Origin: Pollutimonas subterranea
Lineage (GTDB): Bacteria; Pseudomonadota; Gammaproteobacteria; Burkholderiales; Burkholderiaceae_B
Direction of reading: 5' to 3'
Assembly: GCF_002849655.1 (NCBI RefSeq)
Contig: NZ_PDNW01000012.1
Coordinates: 92,890-156,889 of the forward strand
DNA: 64,000 nt
Shown here: piece after piece, positions 9,118-19,896 of the stretch
How positions within the stretch are numbered: position 1 is the first letter of the stretch
Layout of the letters: every line of letters starts with the position of its first letter
The notes under the pieces: generated by a model
The model's input: only the letters and a program-made list of their open reading frames with translations
Told to the model about the DNA's origin: nothing
Databases searched by the model: none
Program-made: the position numbers and the translations under genes

Positions 9118-9543
9118 TTATTGCTTTACGGCGGTCTCGACCATGACAAACGCCAGGACCGAATCGCTTTCATCCGTTATTGAAACATGGGCGGGACCAA
9201 AGCGCTGGTGATACCAACCAGCCAGCGGCTCGGACAGCTGCACACGCGGCTTGCCGCTGACATCGTTGAGCGTCTGCATGCGCGACCAGGCCATGGGACT
9301 ATGCATACCCAGGCCTATTGCCTTGGAAAAGGCTTCCTTGGCCGCGAACCGAGTAGCCAGGAAACGCATACCGCGCTTGGGGTCCCGTTGGTAGCGCTGG
9401 TTGAATTTCTCGATTTCCTCGGGCCCGAGTATGCGTCGTACGAATTTTTCACCGTGGCGCTTGAATACCTGCTCGATGCGGTCGACTTTCAACAGGTCGA
9501 CCCCAATGCCCGCGATCTTGCCTTCCGCTGCCTGAACAATCAT
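9118..9543 (-). CDS. acpS: Holo-[acyl-carrier-protein] synthase
   Basis: Transfers 4'-phosphopantetheine from CoA to apo-ACP for fatty acid synthesis. [20 protein letters not shown] carries the metal-binding aspartate, and [15 protein letters not shown] is the second conserved block. 141 residues, slightly longer than many AcpS. Start ATG at 9543. It precedes nagZ (46-bp gap). The pdxJ gene that often lies upstream in related genomes is not found here; a hairpin-like CACGCCGC-T-GCGGCGTG (9563-9579) and the TA remnant occupy that position. Confidence 0.95.
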   Translation of the reverse strand: MIVQAAEGKIAGIGVDLLKVDRIEQVFKRHGEKFVRRILGPEEIEKFNQRYQRDPKRGMRFLATRFAAKEAFSKAIGLGMHSPMAWSRMQTLNDVSGKPRVQLSEPLAGWYHQRFGPAHVSITDESDSVLAFVMVETAVKQ

Positions 9544-9562
9544 CTAACCATCCGCATAGCTC

Positions 9563-9579
9563 CACGCCGCTGCGGCGTG
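9563..9579. repeat. GC-rich inverted repeat upstream of acpS
   Basis: CACGCCGC and GCGGCGTG flank a single T, forming a 17-bp near-perfect palindrome about 20-36 bp before acpS. No T-tract follows on either strand, so a terminator is not supported. It may be a stem in the acpS leader or leftover from a gene lost at this point. Confidence 0.35.
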
Positions 9580-9713
9580 CTCAGACCCTAGATGATACCT
9601 TGCCCATCGTATAAGCGATGCATAGGATCGAACGCGATGCGTCCTTTACCCATACTTGAATCTCACGCAGCAGTAGAATTCCAACTAGGTATTCTTACTT
9701 TCAGGGCCCCGAT

Positions 9714-9992
9714 ATGCAAATCACTGACAAAGGCCAAGTTACCATTCCCAAGCGCCTGCGCGACGCAGCCGGTTTCCTGCCTGGCAGCCAGGTCTCCTTC
9801 TCATTGGAGGACGGAAAGATCATCATCCGCAAAACAGGCATGGGAAGGGACGACCGGCGTAAATCGCTGCGCGCCGCCGCCGCCAAAGTACGCAAGAGCC
9901 TGGATGAGCCATTCAGGCAGATGAACAGCAAAGACATCATGGCGTTCCTGCGCCCGGACGACGATGACGGTGCATCACCTGGCCAAGCATGA
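9714..9992 (+). CDS. AbrB/MazE-fold antitoxin (VapB-like)
   Basis: 92 residues. The N-terminal swapped-hairpin DNA-binding domain is clear: MQITDKGQVTIPKRLRDAAG, then LPGSQVSFSLEDGKIIIRK. The polar C-terminal half (about 45-92) would be the toxin-binding tail. The following frame overlaps it with ATGA, the usual VapB-VapC junction, but the toxin is broken (next entry). It converges with paaK. The antitoxin reading frame itself is intact. Confidence 0.82.
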   Translation: MQITDKGQVTIPKRLRDAAGFLPGSQVSFSLEDGKIIIRKTGMGRDDRRKSLRAAAAKVRKSLDEPFRQMNSKDIMAFLRPDDDDGASPGQA

Positions 9993-10141
9993 CGGCTCGA
10001 CTTTTTTTGCCGATACCAACGTCTGGATTGACTGCATGGACGCCGGCAGCCCTCGACACACCTGCCTTTCTCAAGAACGAAAAGCAGTCCCCAACGCTCC
10101 GCGCTTCAGCGAGCCTTGTAGACACCTCGCCCAAAAATGCT

Positions 10142-11461
<1,320 letters not shown>

Positions 11462-11497
11462 TTTCCACTCCATCTGTGTTTTTGCTATGTTTTTGCG

Positions 11498-11971
11498 TTA
11501 TTCGCCTACAACCTGGCCTTTTATCCGGTATGAGCGCCCTCGAAAAATGGCAATGCGTTTGCCATCCTGATTCTTCACATGGACGTCATACACGCCGGTG
11601 CGACCGGCCAACGAATATTCGAGGGCTTCGGCCGTCAACACATCGCCTTCGAAACCGGGAGCCAGGTAATCGATGGAGCATCCCGAAGCGACCGTGACCA
11701 TATTGCGCGAATTGCAGGCGAAGGCGAATGTGCTGTCCGCCAAGGCGAAGATGAACCCGCCGTGGCAGGTCTTGTGGCCGTTCAACATGTCGGCCCGTAC
11801 CGTCATGGACATGCTGGCCTGCCCCGGTGCCACCGATACGACGCGGGCACCGATTGCCTGCGATGCCGCATCGTTGTCGTACATGGTTCTGGCGGCCAAT
11901 TCAGCAAGCGCCTGGGGATCTTCAGGCAGCGTTAGCGACACCGCCGGAGATGGATGGGGCAATGAGTTCAT
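11498..11971 (-). CDS. paaI: Phenylacetate pathway hotdog-fold thioesterase
   Basis: Hydrolyses ring-hydroxylated or stalled phenylacetyl-CoA derivatives, freeing CoA. Hotdog thioesterase core with the catalytic block LNGHKTCHGGFIFALADSTFAFA. 157 residues from the ATG at 11971, whose A is shared with the stop of paaG (TGATG); AAAGGA precedes it. A GTG three bases earlier is the alternative start. Confidence 0.93.
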   Translation of the reverse strand: MNSLPHPSPAVSLTLPEDPQALAELAARTMYDNDAASQAIGARVVSVAPGQASMSMTVRADMLNGHKTCHGGFIFALADSTFAFACNSRNMVTVASGCSIDYLAPGFEGDVLTAEALEYSLAGRTGVYDVHVKNQDGKRIAIFRGRSYRIKGQVVGE

Positions 11972-12759
11972 CACTTTCCTTTGAATACCGGCTGACGCTT
12001 GCCCAGGAAAGCGGACACCCCTTCGGCGTAATCGGCGCTGGCGCCGAGTTCGCGCATCAAGTCGCGCTCGAGGTCCAGCTGTTCGTCCAGCGTATTGGAC
12101 AGGCTCTGGTTCAATGCGCGCTTGGTATAGGACAGGCCTTTGGTGGGCGCGGCCGCAAAATGCCGGGCGAGCTCATCGAGGCGGGCATCGAACTGGTCGT
12201 CGGGGACGCACTGCCAGATCAGGCCCCATTGCGCGGCTTGTTCGGCGCTGAGCTTTTCCCCCAGCAAGGAAAGGCCCATGGCCCGTGCATGACCCACCAG
12301 TCTAGGCAAGGCGTAGGTACCACCGGTATCGGGCAGCAATCCCAGGCGGCAGAACGGCTGAATGAAACTGGCCGACTGTTTGGCAATGACGATATCGCCG
12401 GCCAATGCCAGGTTGGCGCCCGCGCCGGCGGCAACACCATTGACGCCAACCACTACCGGCATCGCGAGAGCCCGCAGTCGACGGACCAGGGGTGCATAGT
12501 ATTTTTCGATTGTGGCGCCGAGATCAACGGCAGCCGAACCCGCGCTCATTTCGCGCTCGGACAGATCCTGGCCGGCACAAAAACCGCGACCGCTGCCGGT
12601 CAATACCAGCACGCGCGCCCCCTGGTTTTCTGCCTTGGTCAGGGCGTCGGCCAATTCAGCGTGCATGGCCGCGGTAAAGCTATTGAGCTTGTCCGGCCGG
12701 TTCAGCGTGATACGTGCGATAGCGCCTTCGTCTTTGTATTCGATATTTTCGTAGCTCAT
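11971..12759 (-). CDS. paaG: 2-(1,2-epoxy-1,2-dihydrophenyl)acetyl-CoA isomerase
   Basis: Crotonase-family enzyme that turns the ring epoxide into the seven-membered oxepin-CoA. 262 residues. The oxyanion-hole segments SGRGFCAGQDLSER (about 57-70) and VNGVAAGAGANLALAGDIVIA (about 103-123) are typical of PaaG, and LPDTGGTYALPRLVG follows. Placed between paaN and paaI, which supports PaaG over a general enoyl-CoA hydratase. Confidence 0.92.
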   Translation of the reverse strand: MSYENIEYKDEGAIARITLNRPDKLNSFTAAMHAELADALTKAENQGARVLVLTGSGRGFCAGQDLSEREMSAGSAAVDLGATIEKYYAPLVRRLRALAMPVVVGVNGVAAGAGANLALAGDIVIAKQSASFIQPFCRLGLLPDTGGTYALPRLVGHARAMGLSLLGEKLSAEQAAQWGLIWQCVPDDQFDARLDELARHFAAAPTKGLSYTKRALNQSLSNTLDEQLDLERDLMRELGASADYAEGVSAFLGKRQPVFKGK

Positions 12760-12783
12760 TGCGTCTCTTTCTTATAGTGTTAA

Positions 12784-14448
12784 TCAGGCATGCCAGCGCG
12801 TTTGCACAACGCGGAAGCGATTGGATACGTATGCCGAATCACATAGCGCGGCATTGGCCGCCGGATTCGCCCCGGTACCATGGAAATCGCTGAAGGCGGC
12901 TGTCTGGTTCACGAACACGGGCCCCGTCAGATTCAATGAAAGCGAGACACCCGACTGTTCGGCGGCCTTTTGTACTTGCCGCGCAACGGCGTCATCAGTG
13001 GTGTAGGCCGACAAGGTCAGTGCACCGTGGTCCAGTACAGTCTGCCTGGCCAATTGGATGCTATGGTCGGTGGAATCGGTGGCTACGACAAATACGATAG
13101 GCCCGAACCATTCACGCAGTATTGCCCCGTTGCCGGCATCGGCCTGAAGCAGCAACGGCGTTTGCACCTGGGCATCGCCGAAGTCGGGATGGGCGAGACG
13201 GCGGCTATCGCTGAGTACCGGCATGCCCAGGCCCCTGGCCTCGTCGATGCGCTGCAAGGTAGCCGTGCTCTGGATGGCGCCGGTGAGCTCCACGGCTTTG
13301 GCAGGGTCGGCGGTAAGCTTGTCGACGGCTTGCGCCAAGCCGGCAGCCACCTCGTCGAAACTCATGTGGCCGTCGGCGGTCTTGATGCCGTCGCGGGGTA
13401 CGTAAACGTTCTGCGGTGCCGTACACATCTGGCCCGAATACAAGGCAAATGAAAAGGCCAGGTTGCGCGCCACGCCTTTAAAGTCGTCAACGGAATCAAT
13501 GATCACCTGGTTGACGCCGGCCTTTTCGGTATAGACCTGAGCCTGACGGGCGTGTTCCTCGAGCCAGTTGCCGTTCGTCGTGCTGCCGGTGAAGTCGATG
13601 AGTTTGACCGCAGGATTCAACGCCAGCGCCTGAGCGGTGTCATCGCTGGCGGAGTGGGCGGCCAGCAGGACGACATTGGGATCGAACCCGGCCTCGGCCA
13701 GTACATCACGGGCAATGCTGACGGTAATGGCGAGCGGAAGAATTGCGGCCGGATGCGGCTTTACGATAACGGTATTTCCGGTGGCCAGGCTGGCAAAAAG
13801 CCCGGGATAGCCGTTCCAGGTGGGAAATGTGGAGCATCCCACTACCAGCGCGATGCCGCGCGGCACAACCGTGAACTGCTTCTGCATCTTGATGGGGTCA
13901 TGCTTGCCCTGCGGCTTTTCCCAACTCACCAGCCCGGGGATCCGGGCCATTTCCTGCCATGCGTAGGCCACGGCTTCCAGGCCACGGTCTTGCGCGTGCG
14001 GGCCGCCCGCCTGGAAAGCCATCATGAAACCTTGCCCGGTGGTGTGCTGCACCGCATAGGCCATCTCGAAACTGCGCTGATTGATGCGCTTGAGAATCTC
14101 CAGCGATACCCCCGCCCATGCCCGCGGACCCGCCTCGCGCCATGAGGCAAGCGCTTCTTCGGACTGTTCAATGAGGACCTCGGCCGGGACCTGGGGGTAG
14201 CCGATATTCAACGCTATACCGAATGGCGAGACTTCGCTGCCGATGCGACCGGTCGCGCCGTCCTGCCGCAAAGGAAAATCGTTGCCCTGGTAGCCTTCGA
14301 ATGCAGTACGTCCTTCGTCCTTGGCATTCTCGCCATAAACGCGCGGGCTGGCGGACTCTGGAAAAGGACTCCAGTACCCACGTGTCGCGGCGGCAGCCAC
14401 GGCCTGTTCAAGCACTTGTTCATGGGTAGTAAAAAAATCAGTGGACAC
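12784..14448 (-). CDS. paaN: Phenylacetate degradation protein PaaN (aldehyde dehydrogenase family)
   Basis: Large aldehyde dehydrogenase-like protein (about 554 residues) of the PaaN family, expected to oxidise the semialdehyde formed when the oxepin ring is opened. Blocks seen: VGCSTFPTWNGYPGLFASLA, IDFTGSTTNGNWLEEHA, and the catalytic cysteine in ALYSGQMCTAPQNVYVP. The start is taken as GTG at 14448 (reads VSTDFFTTHEQ), with AAAAGGA 9 nt upstream; the frame stays open to 14514. No MaoC-like hydratase domain is fused to it, unlike PaaZ, so the ring-opening hydrolase must be encoded elsewhere. Confidence 0.93.
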   Translation of the reverse strand: MSTDFFTTHEQVLEQAVAAAATRGYWSPFPESASPRVYGENAKDEGRTAFEGYQGNDFPLRQDGATGRIGSEVSPFGIALNIGYPQVPAEVLIEQSEEALASWREAGPRAWAGVSLEILKRINQRSFEMAYAVQHTTGQGFMMAFQAGGPHAQDRGLEAVAYAWQEMARIPGLVSWEKPQGKHDPIKMQKQFTVVPRGIALVVGCSTFPTWNGYPGLFASLATGNTVIVKPHPAAILPLAITVSIARDVLAEAGFDPNVVLLAAHSASDDTAQALALNPAVKLIDFTGSTTNGNWLEEHARQAQVYTEKAGVNQVIIDSVDDFKGVARNLAFSFALYSGQMCTAPQNVYVPRDGIKTADGHMSFDEVAAGLAQAVDKLTADPAKAVELTGAIQSTATLQRIDEARGLGMPVLSDSRRLAHPDFGDAQVQTPLLLQADAGNGAILREWFGPIVFVVATDSTDHSIQLARQTVLDHGALTLSAYTTDDAVARQVQKAAEQSGVSLSLNLTGPVFVNQTAAFSDFHGTGANPAANAALCDSAYVSNRFRVVQTRWHA

Positions 14449-14548
14449 TGCACTCACTCCTTTTAAAGGCCGCTCCCGGGGCCGGGGCCGCCAAACATCT
14501 ATTTTAGGGTTCAACCGCTATGTTTCGATAGGGCCATTGGACGCGGAT

Positions 14549-15631
14549 TCAGGTTTCCTGGTCGAAATCGATGACAAGACGATCGGTTACCGGGAAACTC
14601 TGGCAGCACAGGACGAAACCCCGGGCCACTTCGTAGTCTTCAAGCGCAAAGTTGGCATCCATATCGACCTCGCCTTCAATGACTTTGCAGCGACAGGTGG
14701 AACAGACGCCGCCTTTGCATGAATAAGGCAGCTCGATGCCCTGGGCCAATGCGGAATCGAGCACGCTGTCCTTGTTCTTTTCTATGCTTAATGTGCGCGT
14801 CACGCCGTCTTGTATGACAGTGACTTCACAGAGATCCCTGCCCGGCGCCTTGCGTGCCTCGTGTCCTGTGCGCAGGGCGCGCGGACCTTTGGGCGACCCG
14901 AACAGCTCAAACTTGATCGACGACTTATCAAGGCCCTTGTCCATCAGCGCCTTGGTGACGGACTCGGTCATGTCTTGGGGGCCGCAGACGAAGGCGTAGT
15001 CGATCATGGACGGATCCATCCATACGTTGAGCAACTGCGCAACCTTGTCTCCATCCAGGCGTCCATTGAACAAATCGATGTCCTGGTGTTCCCGGCTCAT
15101 CACGTAAACCAGCGAAAACCGCGTCATGTAGCGGTTCTTGATGTCTTCGATTTCCTCGCGGAACAATACGGCGGACGACGCCCGGTTGCCGAAAAACAAA
15201 GTAAAGCTGCTTTCGGGCTCGGTGTCGAGCGCGGTTTTCACCAATGACAATATGGGGGTGATACCGCTGCCCACTGCAAAGGCCACATACCGGCGGGCGT
15301 TGGCCGGCGAAAACTCAACCGTGAAATTGCCGTCGGGCGGCATGACATCCAGCGACTGCCCGGCTTCCAGATGCTGGTTTGCCCAGCTGGAGAACGCTCC
15401 GTCGTTAAGGCGCTTGATCGCAACGCGCAGCTGCCTGTCGCTTGGAGCTGCGCAAATCGAATACGAGCGGCGCAGCTCTTCACCGTCGACACTGGTGCGC
15501 AGCGTAAGGTATTGCCCCGGCCGGAATGAAAACTTGTCGTTCAGCTGCCCTGGAACGTCGAAGGTGACAACCACCGCATCGCGGGTGTTCTTGGCCACCG
15601 AAGCCACTTTCAAAGAATAGAACTGATTCAT
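14549..15631 (-). CDS. paaE: 1,2-phenylacetyl-CoA epoxidase, reductase subunit
   Basis: Passes electrons from NADPH through FAD and a plant-type 2Fe-2S centre to the PaaA di-iron site. FAD/NAD-binding ferredoxin reductase module first (RPGQYLTLRT, RRSYSICAAP, FAVGSGITPILSL), then the C-terminal 2Fe-2S domain with LPYSCKGGVCSTCRCKVIEG and a last cysteine pair near residue 345. 360 residues from the ATG at 15631, one base after the paaD stop. A much earlier in-frame ATG (15811) lies inside paaD and is rejected. Confidence 0.95.
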   Translation of the reverse strand: MNQFYSLKVASVAKNTRDAVVVTFDVPGQLNDKFSFRPGQYLTLRTSVDGEELRRSYSICAAPSDRQLRVAIKRLNDGAFSSWANQHLEAGQSLDVMPPDGNFTVEFSPANARRYVAFAVGSGITPILSLVKTALDTEPESSFTLFFGNRASSAVLFREEIEDIKNRYMTRFSLVYVMSREHQDIDLFNGRLDGDKVAQLLNVWMDPSMIDYAFVCGPQDMTESVTKALMDKGLDKSSIKFELFGSPKGPRALRTGHEARKAPGRDLCEVTVIQDGVTRTLSIEKNKDSVLDSALAQGIELPYSCKGGVCSTCRCKVIEGEVDMDANFALEDYEVARGFVLCCQSFPVTDRLVIDFDQET

Positions 15632-15632
15632 T

Positions 15633-16142
15633 TTAATGTGCCTTGAAGTAATCAAAGGGCTCTCGGCAATCGTTACAACGGTATAAGGCCTTGCACGATG
15701 TCGACCCGAAGTGGCTGACCAGCCGGGTATGGTTCGAACCACATAATGGACAGGGCACGACGACGTCCGTGGCGCGCCTTGTAATACCTGAAATATTGAT
15801 CGCTTTCTCACCGGGCGGCGCGATGCCGTAGCCTTTCAGCGCCGCATGGCCTTCCGGTGTCATCCAGTCGGTCGTCCAGGCCGGTGACAGCTGTGTTTCT
15901 ATTCGAACGTCCTCGATGCCATGCGCCTGCAATGTGCTGGTGATATCCGCCGAAATTTCATGCATTGCCGGACATCCCGAATAGGTGGGCGTTATGGTCA
16001 CCACGCAGGTCGACCCATCCCAGCCGATACGGCGGATCAAGCCCAGGTCGACCACCGACAAGACGGGAATCTCGGGGTCTGGAACGCCGGTCAGCCACTG
16101 CATGACGTCGTCCGACGACCTTTGCACCAACCCGCTCACCAC
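15633..16142 (-). CDS. paaD: Phenylacetyl-CoA epoxidase assembly subunit PaaD (PaaJ in some nomenclature)
   Basis: 169 residues. MIP18/DUF59-type N-terminal domain (VPDPEIPVLSVVDLGLIRRI, TPTYSGCPAMHEI) implicated in Fe-S or di-iron assembly of the epoxidase, and a C-terminal zinc-ribbon-like part, VPCPLCGSNHTRLVSHFGST then CKALYRCNDCREPFDYF. The start is GTG at 16142, overlapping the end of paaC by 7 nt; a second GTG follows at once. Confidence 0.93.
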   Translation of the reverse strand: MVSGLVQRSSDDVMQWLTGVPDPEIPVLSVVDLGLIRRIGWDGSTCVVTITPTYSGCPAMHEISADITSTLQAHGIEDVRIETQLSPAWTTDWMTPEGHAALKGYGIAPPGEKAINISGITRRATDVVVPCPLCGSNHTRLVSHFGSTSCKALYRCNDCREPFDYFKAH

Positions 16143-16900
16143 ACCGCTCCCGGATAAGCACGTTGCAGATGTTGCATCTCGGCCAGGATATAACCCAGCG
16201 CTTCGGTGTGGCGGCCGGTAACTCCGCCTCGATGTGCCCGATGATGGGCGTCATCGGGATTCGGCAGCGCCACGGTCGACTCCTGGAGCGTGGTGGAGAC
16301 ATGATCGAGCCAGGCCGGCCACAATTGAGAATGCAAGGGCGCAACCTTGCGTTCGGCCAGTGCCTCGGTAATCTCGTCATCCAGGAAGAGTTCGCCGACA
16401 AAACGCCACGCGTCGTTGACCGAGTCTTGCATTCTGGCGTGGCTTTCGGCGGTTCCGTCTCCGAGACGCACAAGGATGTCCGACGAGCGGCGCACGTGAT
16501 AAGTGACTTCCTTGATCGACTTCTCAGCGATGGCTGCCACCCGTTCGTCTGAAGAAGAGCATAACTCCTTGAGCAGGAAGTAATGCCACACGTCGAAGAA
16601 GAACTGGCGCGCGATCACGCTACCGTAATGGGTGTTGGGCCGCTCAGCCAGCAGGTAGTTGCGAAACTCAGGCGCATCCCGCAAATAAGCCAATTGGTCC
16701 TCATCGCGCGAATTGCCTTCGACCTCGCCGGCCAAGGTCAGCCACAAGCGCGACTGGCCCAGTAGATCGAGCGCCACATTGGTCATGGCAAGATCTTCTT
16801 CAAGCGCCGGCCCGTGGCCGGTCAGCTCGGACAAACGGTGCGAGAGTATCAAGGACGTATCGCCCATGCGCAGCAAATACTGAAACAAAGCTTGATCCAT
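16136..16900 (-). CDS. paaC: 1,2-phenylacetyl-CoA epoxidase, structural subunit PaaC
   Basis: Ferritin-like partner of PaaA in the epoxidase core; scaffold with no catalytic iron. 254 residues with LRMGDTSLILSHRLSELTGH near the N-terminus, LGQSRLWLTLAGE, and FFFDVWHYFLLKEL in the mid helices. It follows paaB by 8 nt and overlaps paaD. Confidence 0.95.
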   Translation of the reverse strand: MDQALFQYLLRMGDTSLILSHRLSELTGHGPALEEDLAMTNVALDLLGQSRLWLTLAGEVEGNSRDEDQLAYLRDAPEFRNYLLAERPNTHYGSVIARQFFFDVWHYFLLKELCSSSDERVAAIAEKSIKEVTYHVRRSSDILVRLGDGTAESHARMQDSVNDAWRFVGELFLDDEITEALAERKVAPLHSQLWPAWLDHVSTTLQESTVALPNPDDAHHRAHRGGVTGRHTEALGYILAEMQHLQRAYPGAVW

Positions 16901-16908
16901 GAGATCTC

Positions 16909-17202
16909 CTACATGTGCTTGATTTCTTCAGGCATCGGAAAGAAAGTGGGATGACGATAGATTTTGCTATTGGCCGGTTCGAACAATGGCTGCTTGTCGC
17001 CGGGGCTGCTGGCAACGACATCGGCCGCCTTGACCACCCAGATGCTTAACCCTTCATTGCGACGCGTATAGACGTCGCGCGCATTGTTGATCGCCATTTC
17101 TGCGTCGGGCGCATGCAGGCTTCCGACATGCTTGTGGGCCAGGCCATGCTGGCTGCGAATAAAGACTTCCCAGAGGGGCCATCCGTTTTGGCTCATTTTC
17201 AT
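16909..17202 (-). CDS. paaB: 1,2-phenylacetyl-CoA epoxidase subunit PaaB
   Basis: 97-residue subunit that links PaaAC heterodimers. Typical sequence WPLWEVFIRSQHGLAHKHVG then ALHAPDAEMAINNARDVYTRRNEG-like text is seen (here SLHAPDAEMAINNARDVYTR). The gap to paaA is 47 nt and paaC follows closely. Confidence 0.95.
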   Translation of the reverse strand: MKMSQNGWPLWEVFIRSQHGLAHKHVGSLHAPDAEMAINNARDVYTRRNEGLSIWVVKAADVVASSPGDKQPLFEPANSKIYRHPTFFPMPEEIKHM

Positions 17203-17249
17203 ATCCTTCGCCGGCTCGGGCCGCCGACACGCATTGAATAAAAGAAAGG

Positions 17250-18242
17250 TCAGGCAGCGGCTTTTTTGCGAGCCTGCTTGTCGGCATAGGCCGTAAAGGC
17301 ATCACGAACCCAGGCACCGTCTTCATGCGCCTTGACGCGGGCCTTCAGGCGCTCCTGGTTGCATGGGCCATGGCCCTTGATGACGGCATAGAATTCCGAC
17401 CAGTCAATGTCCCCGAAGTCGTAATGGCCGAGTTCCTCGTTCCATTTAAGGTCCGGGTCGGGCACTTTCAGGCCCAGGTACTCAGCCTGCGGCACCGTCT
17501 GATCGACCATTTTCTGGCGCAACTCGTCGTTGGAGAACAACTTGATGCGCCACTGCATGGATTGCGCGCTATTGGGGGAGTCGGCGTCTGAAGGACCGAA
17601 CATCATGAGAGCCGGCCACCACCAACGGTTGAAGGCTTCCTGGCACATGTCCTTCTGGGCCTGCGTGCCATGCAGGCACATTTGTATCAGCAGGTCGTAG
17701 CCCTGGCGCTGATGAAAAGATTCTTCCTTGCAAACCCGGACCATGGCGCGCGCGTAAGGCCCATATGAGCAGCGACAGAGTGGAATCTGGTTGATGATGG
17801 CGGAGCCGTCGACCAGCCACCCTATCATGCCGATATCGGCCCAGCTAAGGGTTGGATAATTGAAAATGCTTGAGTATTTGGCCTTGCCCGAATGCAGGTC
17901 GTCGACCAGGTCGTCGCGGGAAACGCCCAAGGTCTCGGCCGCGCTGTACAGATACAGTCCATGACCGGCCTCATCCTGCACCTTGGCCAGCAAGATGGCC
18001 TTGCGCTTGAGCGAAGGCGCCCTGGTGATCCAGTTGCCCTCGGGCAGCATGCCGACTATTTCAGAGTGCGCATGCTGGGAGATCTGCCTGACCAGCGTTT
18101 TTCGATAGGCCTCGGGCATCCAGTCTTTTGCCTCGATACGAACGCCTTCGTCGATGCGCTGCTGGAAAGCCAATTCAGGCCCAGTCAGTTGTTCGACGCT
18201 GCGCACGCTTTTTACCCCGGTTTCAACAAGCTGAGCATACAT
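17250..18242 (-). CDS. paaA: 1,2-phenylacetyl-CoA epoxidase, catalytic subunit PaaA
   Basis: Di-iron monooxygenase that epoxidises phenylacetyl-CoA. 330 residues. Ferritin-like helices with iron-ligand blocks such as [19 protein letters not shown] and [16 protein letters not shown] are present. Start is the ATG at 18242 ([11 protein letters not shown]), preceded by AAAGGAGG; the in-frame ATG at 18266 is upstream of this ribosome site. First gene of the leftward paa operon; a 49-bp inverted repeat lies about 40 bp upstream. Confidence 0.97.
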   Translation of the reverse strand: MYAQLVETGVKSVRSVEQLTGPELAFQQRIDEGVRIEAKDWMPEAYRKTLVRQISQHAHSEIVGMLPEGNWITRAPSLKRKAILLAKVQDEAGHGLYLYSAAETLGVSRDDLVDDLHSGKAKYSSIFNYPTLSWADIGMIGWLVDGSAIINQIPLCRCSYGPYARAMVRVCKEESFHQRQGYDLLIQMCLHGTQAQKDMCQEAFNRWWWPALMMFGPSDADSPNSAQSMQWRIKLFSNDELRQKMVDQTVPQAEYLGLKVPDPDLKWNEELGHYDFGDIDWSEFYAVIKGHGPCNQERLKARVKAHEDGAWVRDAFTAYADKQARKKAAA

Positions 18243-18281
18243 GAGAGCCTCCTTTCGGCTGGACAATACTTTATGCCTTCA

Positions 18282-18330
18282 TTATTTAATACAAAAATAT
18301 TGATGTCAATCATATTTTAGTATCAAATAA
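18282..18330. promoter_or_regulatory. Long inverted repeat in the paaA-paaX gap, candidate PaaX operator
   Basis: The left arm TTATTTAATACAAAAATAT (18282-18300) and the right arm ATATTTTAGTATCAAATAA (18312-18330) are inverted with 17 of 19 positions matching, around an 11-bp centre that itself holds TTGA-TG-TCAA. It lies between the divergent starts of paaA (18242) and paaX (18381), where PaaX is expected to bind and be released by phenylacetyl-CoA. Confidence 0.65.
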
Positions 18331-18380
18331 GATGTGGGCAGCTTCGTATAACATGAGCGCTCTGCCAACGGACACATCTC

Positions 18381-19328
18381 ATGCAAGACTCGCCCAGCAC
18401 CCTGCAGCGCCTGATCCACTCCCTGCTCGAACGCGATCCGCCTCGGGCAAAATCACTTTGCGTCACCCTGCTGGGCGACGCCATAGGTCCCCACGGGGGC
18501 CGCATATGGCTCAGCGATCTCATCGAACTGGTCACTCCCCTTGGCATCAATGAACGGCTGCTGCGCACGAGCGTATTTCGCCTGGTGGCCCAGGGCTGGC
18601 TTCAGTCCGAGCGCCATGGCAGGCGCAGCCTGTATCGCCTGAGCGAGCAGGGCGAAGACCTTACCCGCCAAGCCTCCAGCCGTATTTATGAAGGTTCGCC
18701 ACCGCAATGGGAAGGCGACTGGACGCTGGTCATCCTGCCCCGCTTTGGAAACGGCAGCATGAGCAAACGCAGCGAGGTGCGCCGAGAGCTGATCTGGGCG
18801 GGATTCGGCGCCATCGCGCCAGGCATTTTCGCCCTGCCCCGCAATCAGGCGGACGTGGCACAGAAAGTGCTCAATAAACTGAAGTTGTCGAACAATGCGC
18901 TGGTGCTCGGCGCCCATGACATGAACGAGAACAAGGGGCTCGCGATCAGTTCGCTGATTTCACAATGCTGGGATCTGGAAGGGGTGGCACGCCAGTATCA
19001 GGAATTTTCCGAGACATTCGGCCCCATGCTGGCGGCCATCGGCGATAACATCCGGCCATCGCAGGCCTTTGCGGTGCGTGCCCTGACCATACATGAGTGG
19101 CGCCGCATCGTTTTGCACGATCCCCAATTACCCAACCAGATGCTGCCCCCGGACTGGCCCGGTCATGCGGCGCGCGTTTTATGCGGCGAGCTGTACTGGT
19201 CGATTTTTGACCTAGCGGAACGTCACCTTGATCAGTTGCTGGATAAGGATCCCGTGCATTACCAGCCGGCCAAGCCGTCCATCTACAAACGGTTTGGCCC
19301 GCAGCGCATGGCACAAGCTACAACTTGA
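18381..19328 (+). CDS. paaX: Phenylacetate degradation repressor PaaX
   Basis: 315-residue GntR-like winged-helix repressor that controls paa genes and responds to phenylacetyl-CoA. N-terminal HTH region [20 protein letters not shown] then [17 protein letters not shown], and [18 protein letters not shown]; the central part [21 protein letters not shown] and C-terminal [19 protein letters not shown] are the PaaX family blocks. Divergent from paaA. Its stop codon overlaps the end of the convergent orn by 11 nt. Confidence 0.95.
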   Translation: MQDSPSTLQRLIHSLLERDPPRAKSLCVTLLGDAIGPHGGRIWLSDLIELVTPLGINERLLRTSVFRLVAQGWLQSERHGRRSLYRLSEQGEDLTRQASSRIYEGSPPQWEGDWTLVILPRFGNGSMSKRSEVRRELIWAGFGAIAPGIFALPRNQADVAQKVLNKLKLSNNALVLGAHDMNENKGLAISSLISQCWDLEGVARQYQEFSETFGPMLAAIGDNIRPSQAFAVRALTIHEWRRIVLHDPQLPNQMLPPDWPGHAARVLCGELYWSIFDLAERHLDQLLDKDPVHYQPAKPSIYKRFGPQRMAQATT

Positions 19329-19863
19329 TGAAGTGCTCGCGATAATGCTTGAGTTCTTCGATTGATTCATAGATATCGGCCAATGCTTCATGCCGGCTTT
19401 TCTTGACAAAGCTTTTGTACACCTCGGGCTTCCACCGCAGGGATAGCTCTTTCAATGTACTGACGTCGAGATTGCGATAATGGAAAAAAGCCTCGAGCCT
19501 GGGCATGTACTTGACCATGAAACGCCGATCCTGACCGATGGTGTTACCGCACATCGGCGATTTCCCGGCCGGCACATACTGAGCCATGAATTCCAGCAGT
19601 TGTTCTTCAGCCTGCTCTTCGGATATGGTAGAGGCCTTGACCTTGTCGGTCAGTCCGCTTTTCCCGTGCGTGGACTGATTCCATTTGTCCATGGCGTCCA
19701 ATAGTTCGTTGCTCTGGTGTATAACCAACACTGGGCCTTCAGCGACAAACGTCAGGTCAGGCTCCGTAATGACCACAGCCACCTCGATAATACGTTCTTT
19801 TTCGGGATCAAGGCCCGTCATTTCCATATCTAGCCACACCAACCGCTGCTCGTTCGCCGCCAT
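19318..19863 (-). CDS. orn: Oligoribonuclease
   Basis: 3'-5' exonuclease that degrades dinucleotides and very short RNAs and finishes pGpG turnover; essential in many proteobacteria. The DEDD nuclease motifs are visible: [20 protein letters not shown] (about 9-28) and, near the end, [18 protein letters not shown]. 181 residues, normal length. Divergent from the M48 protease gene with 33 bp between starts, and convergent with paaX. Confidence 0.97.
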   Translation of the reverse strand: MAANEQRLVWLDMEMTGLDPEKERIIEVAVVITEPDLTFVAEGPVLVIHQSNELLDAMDKWNQSTHGKSGLTDKVKASTISEEQAEEQLLEFMAQYVPAGKSPMCGNTIGQDRRFMVKYMPRLEAFFHYRNLDVSTLKELSLRWKPEVYKSFVKKSRHEALADIYESIEELKHYREHFIKL

Positions 19864-19896
19864 ATAATCCTTCCTTAAAACACCGATTTTCGCATA

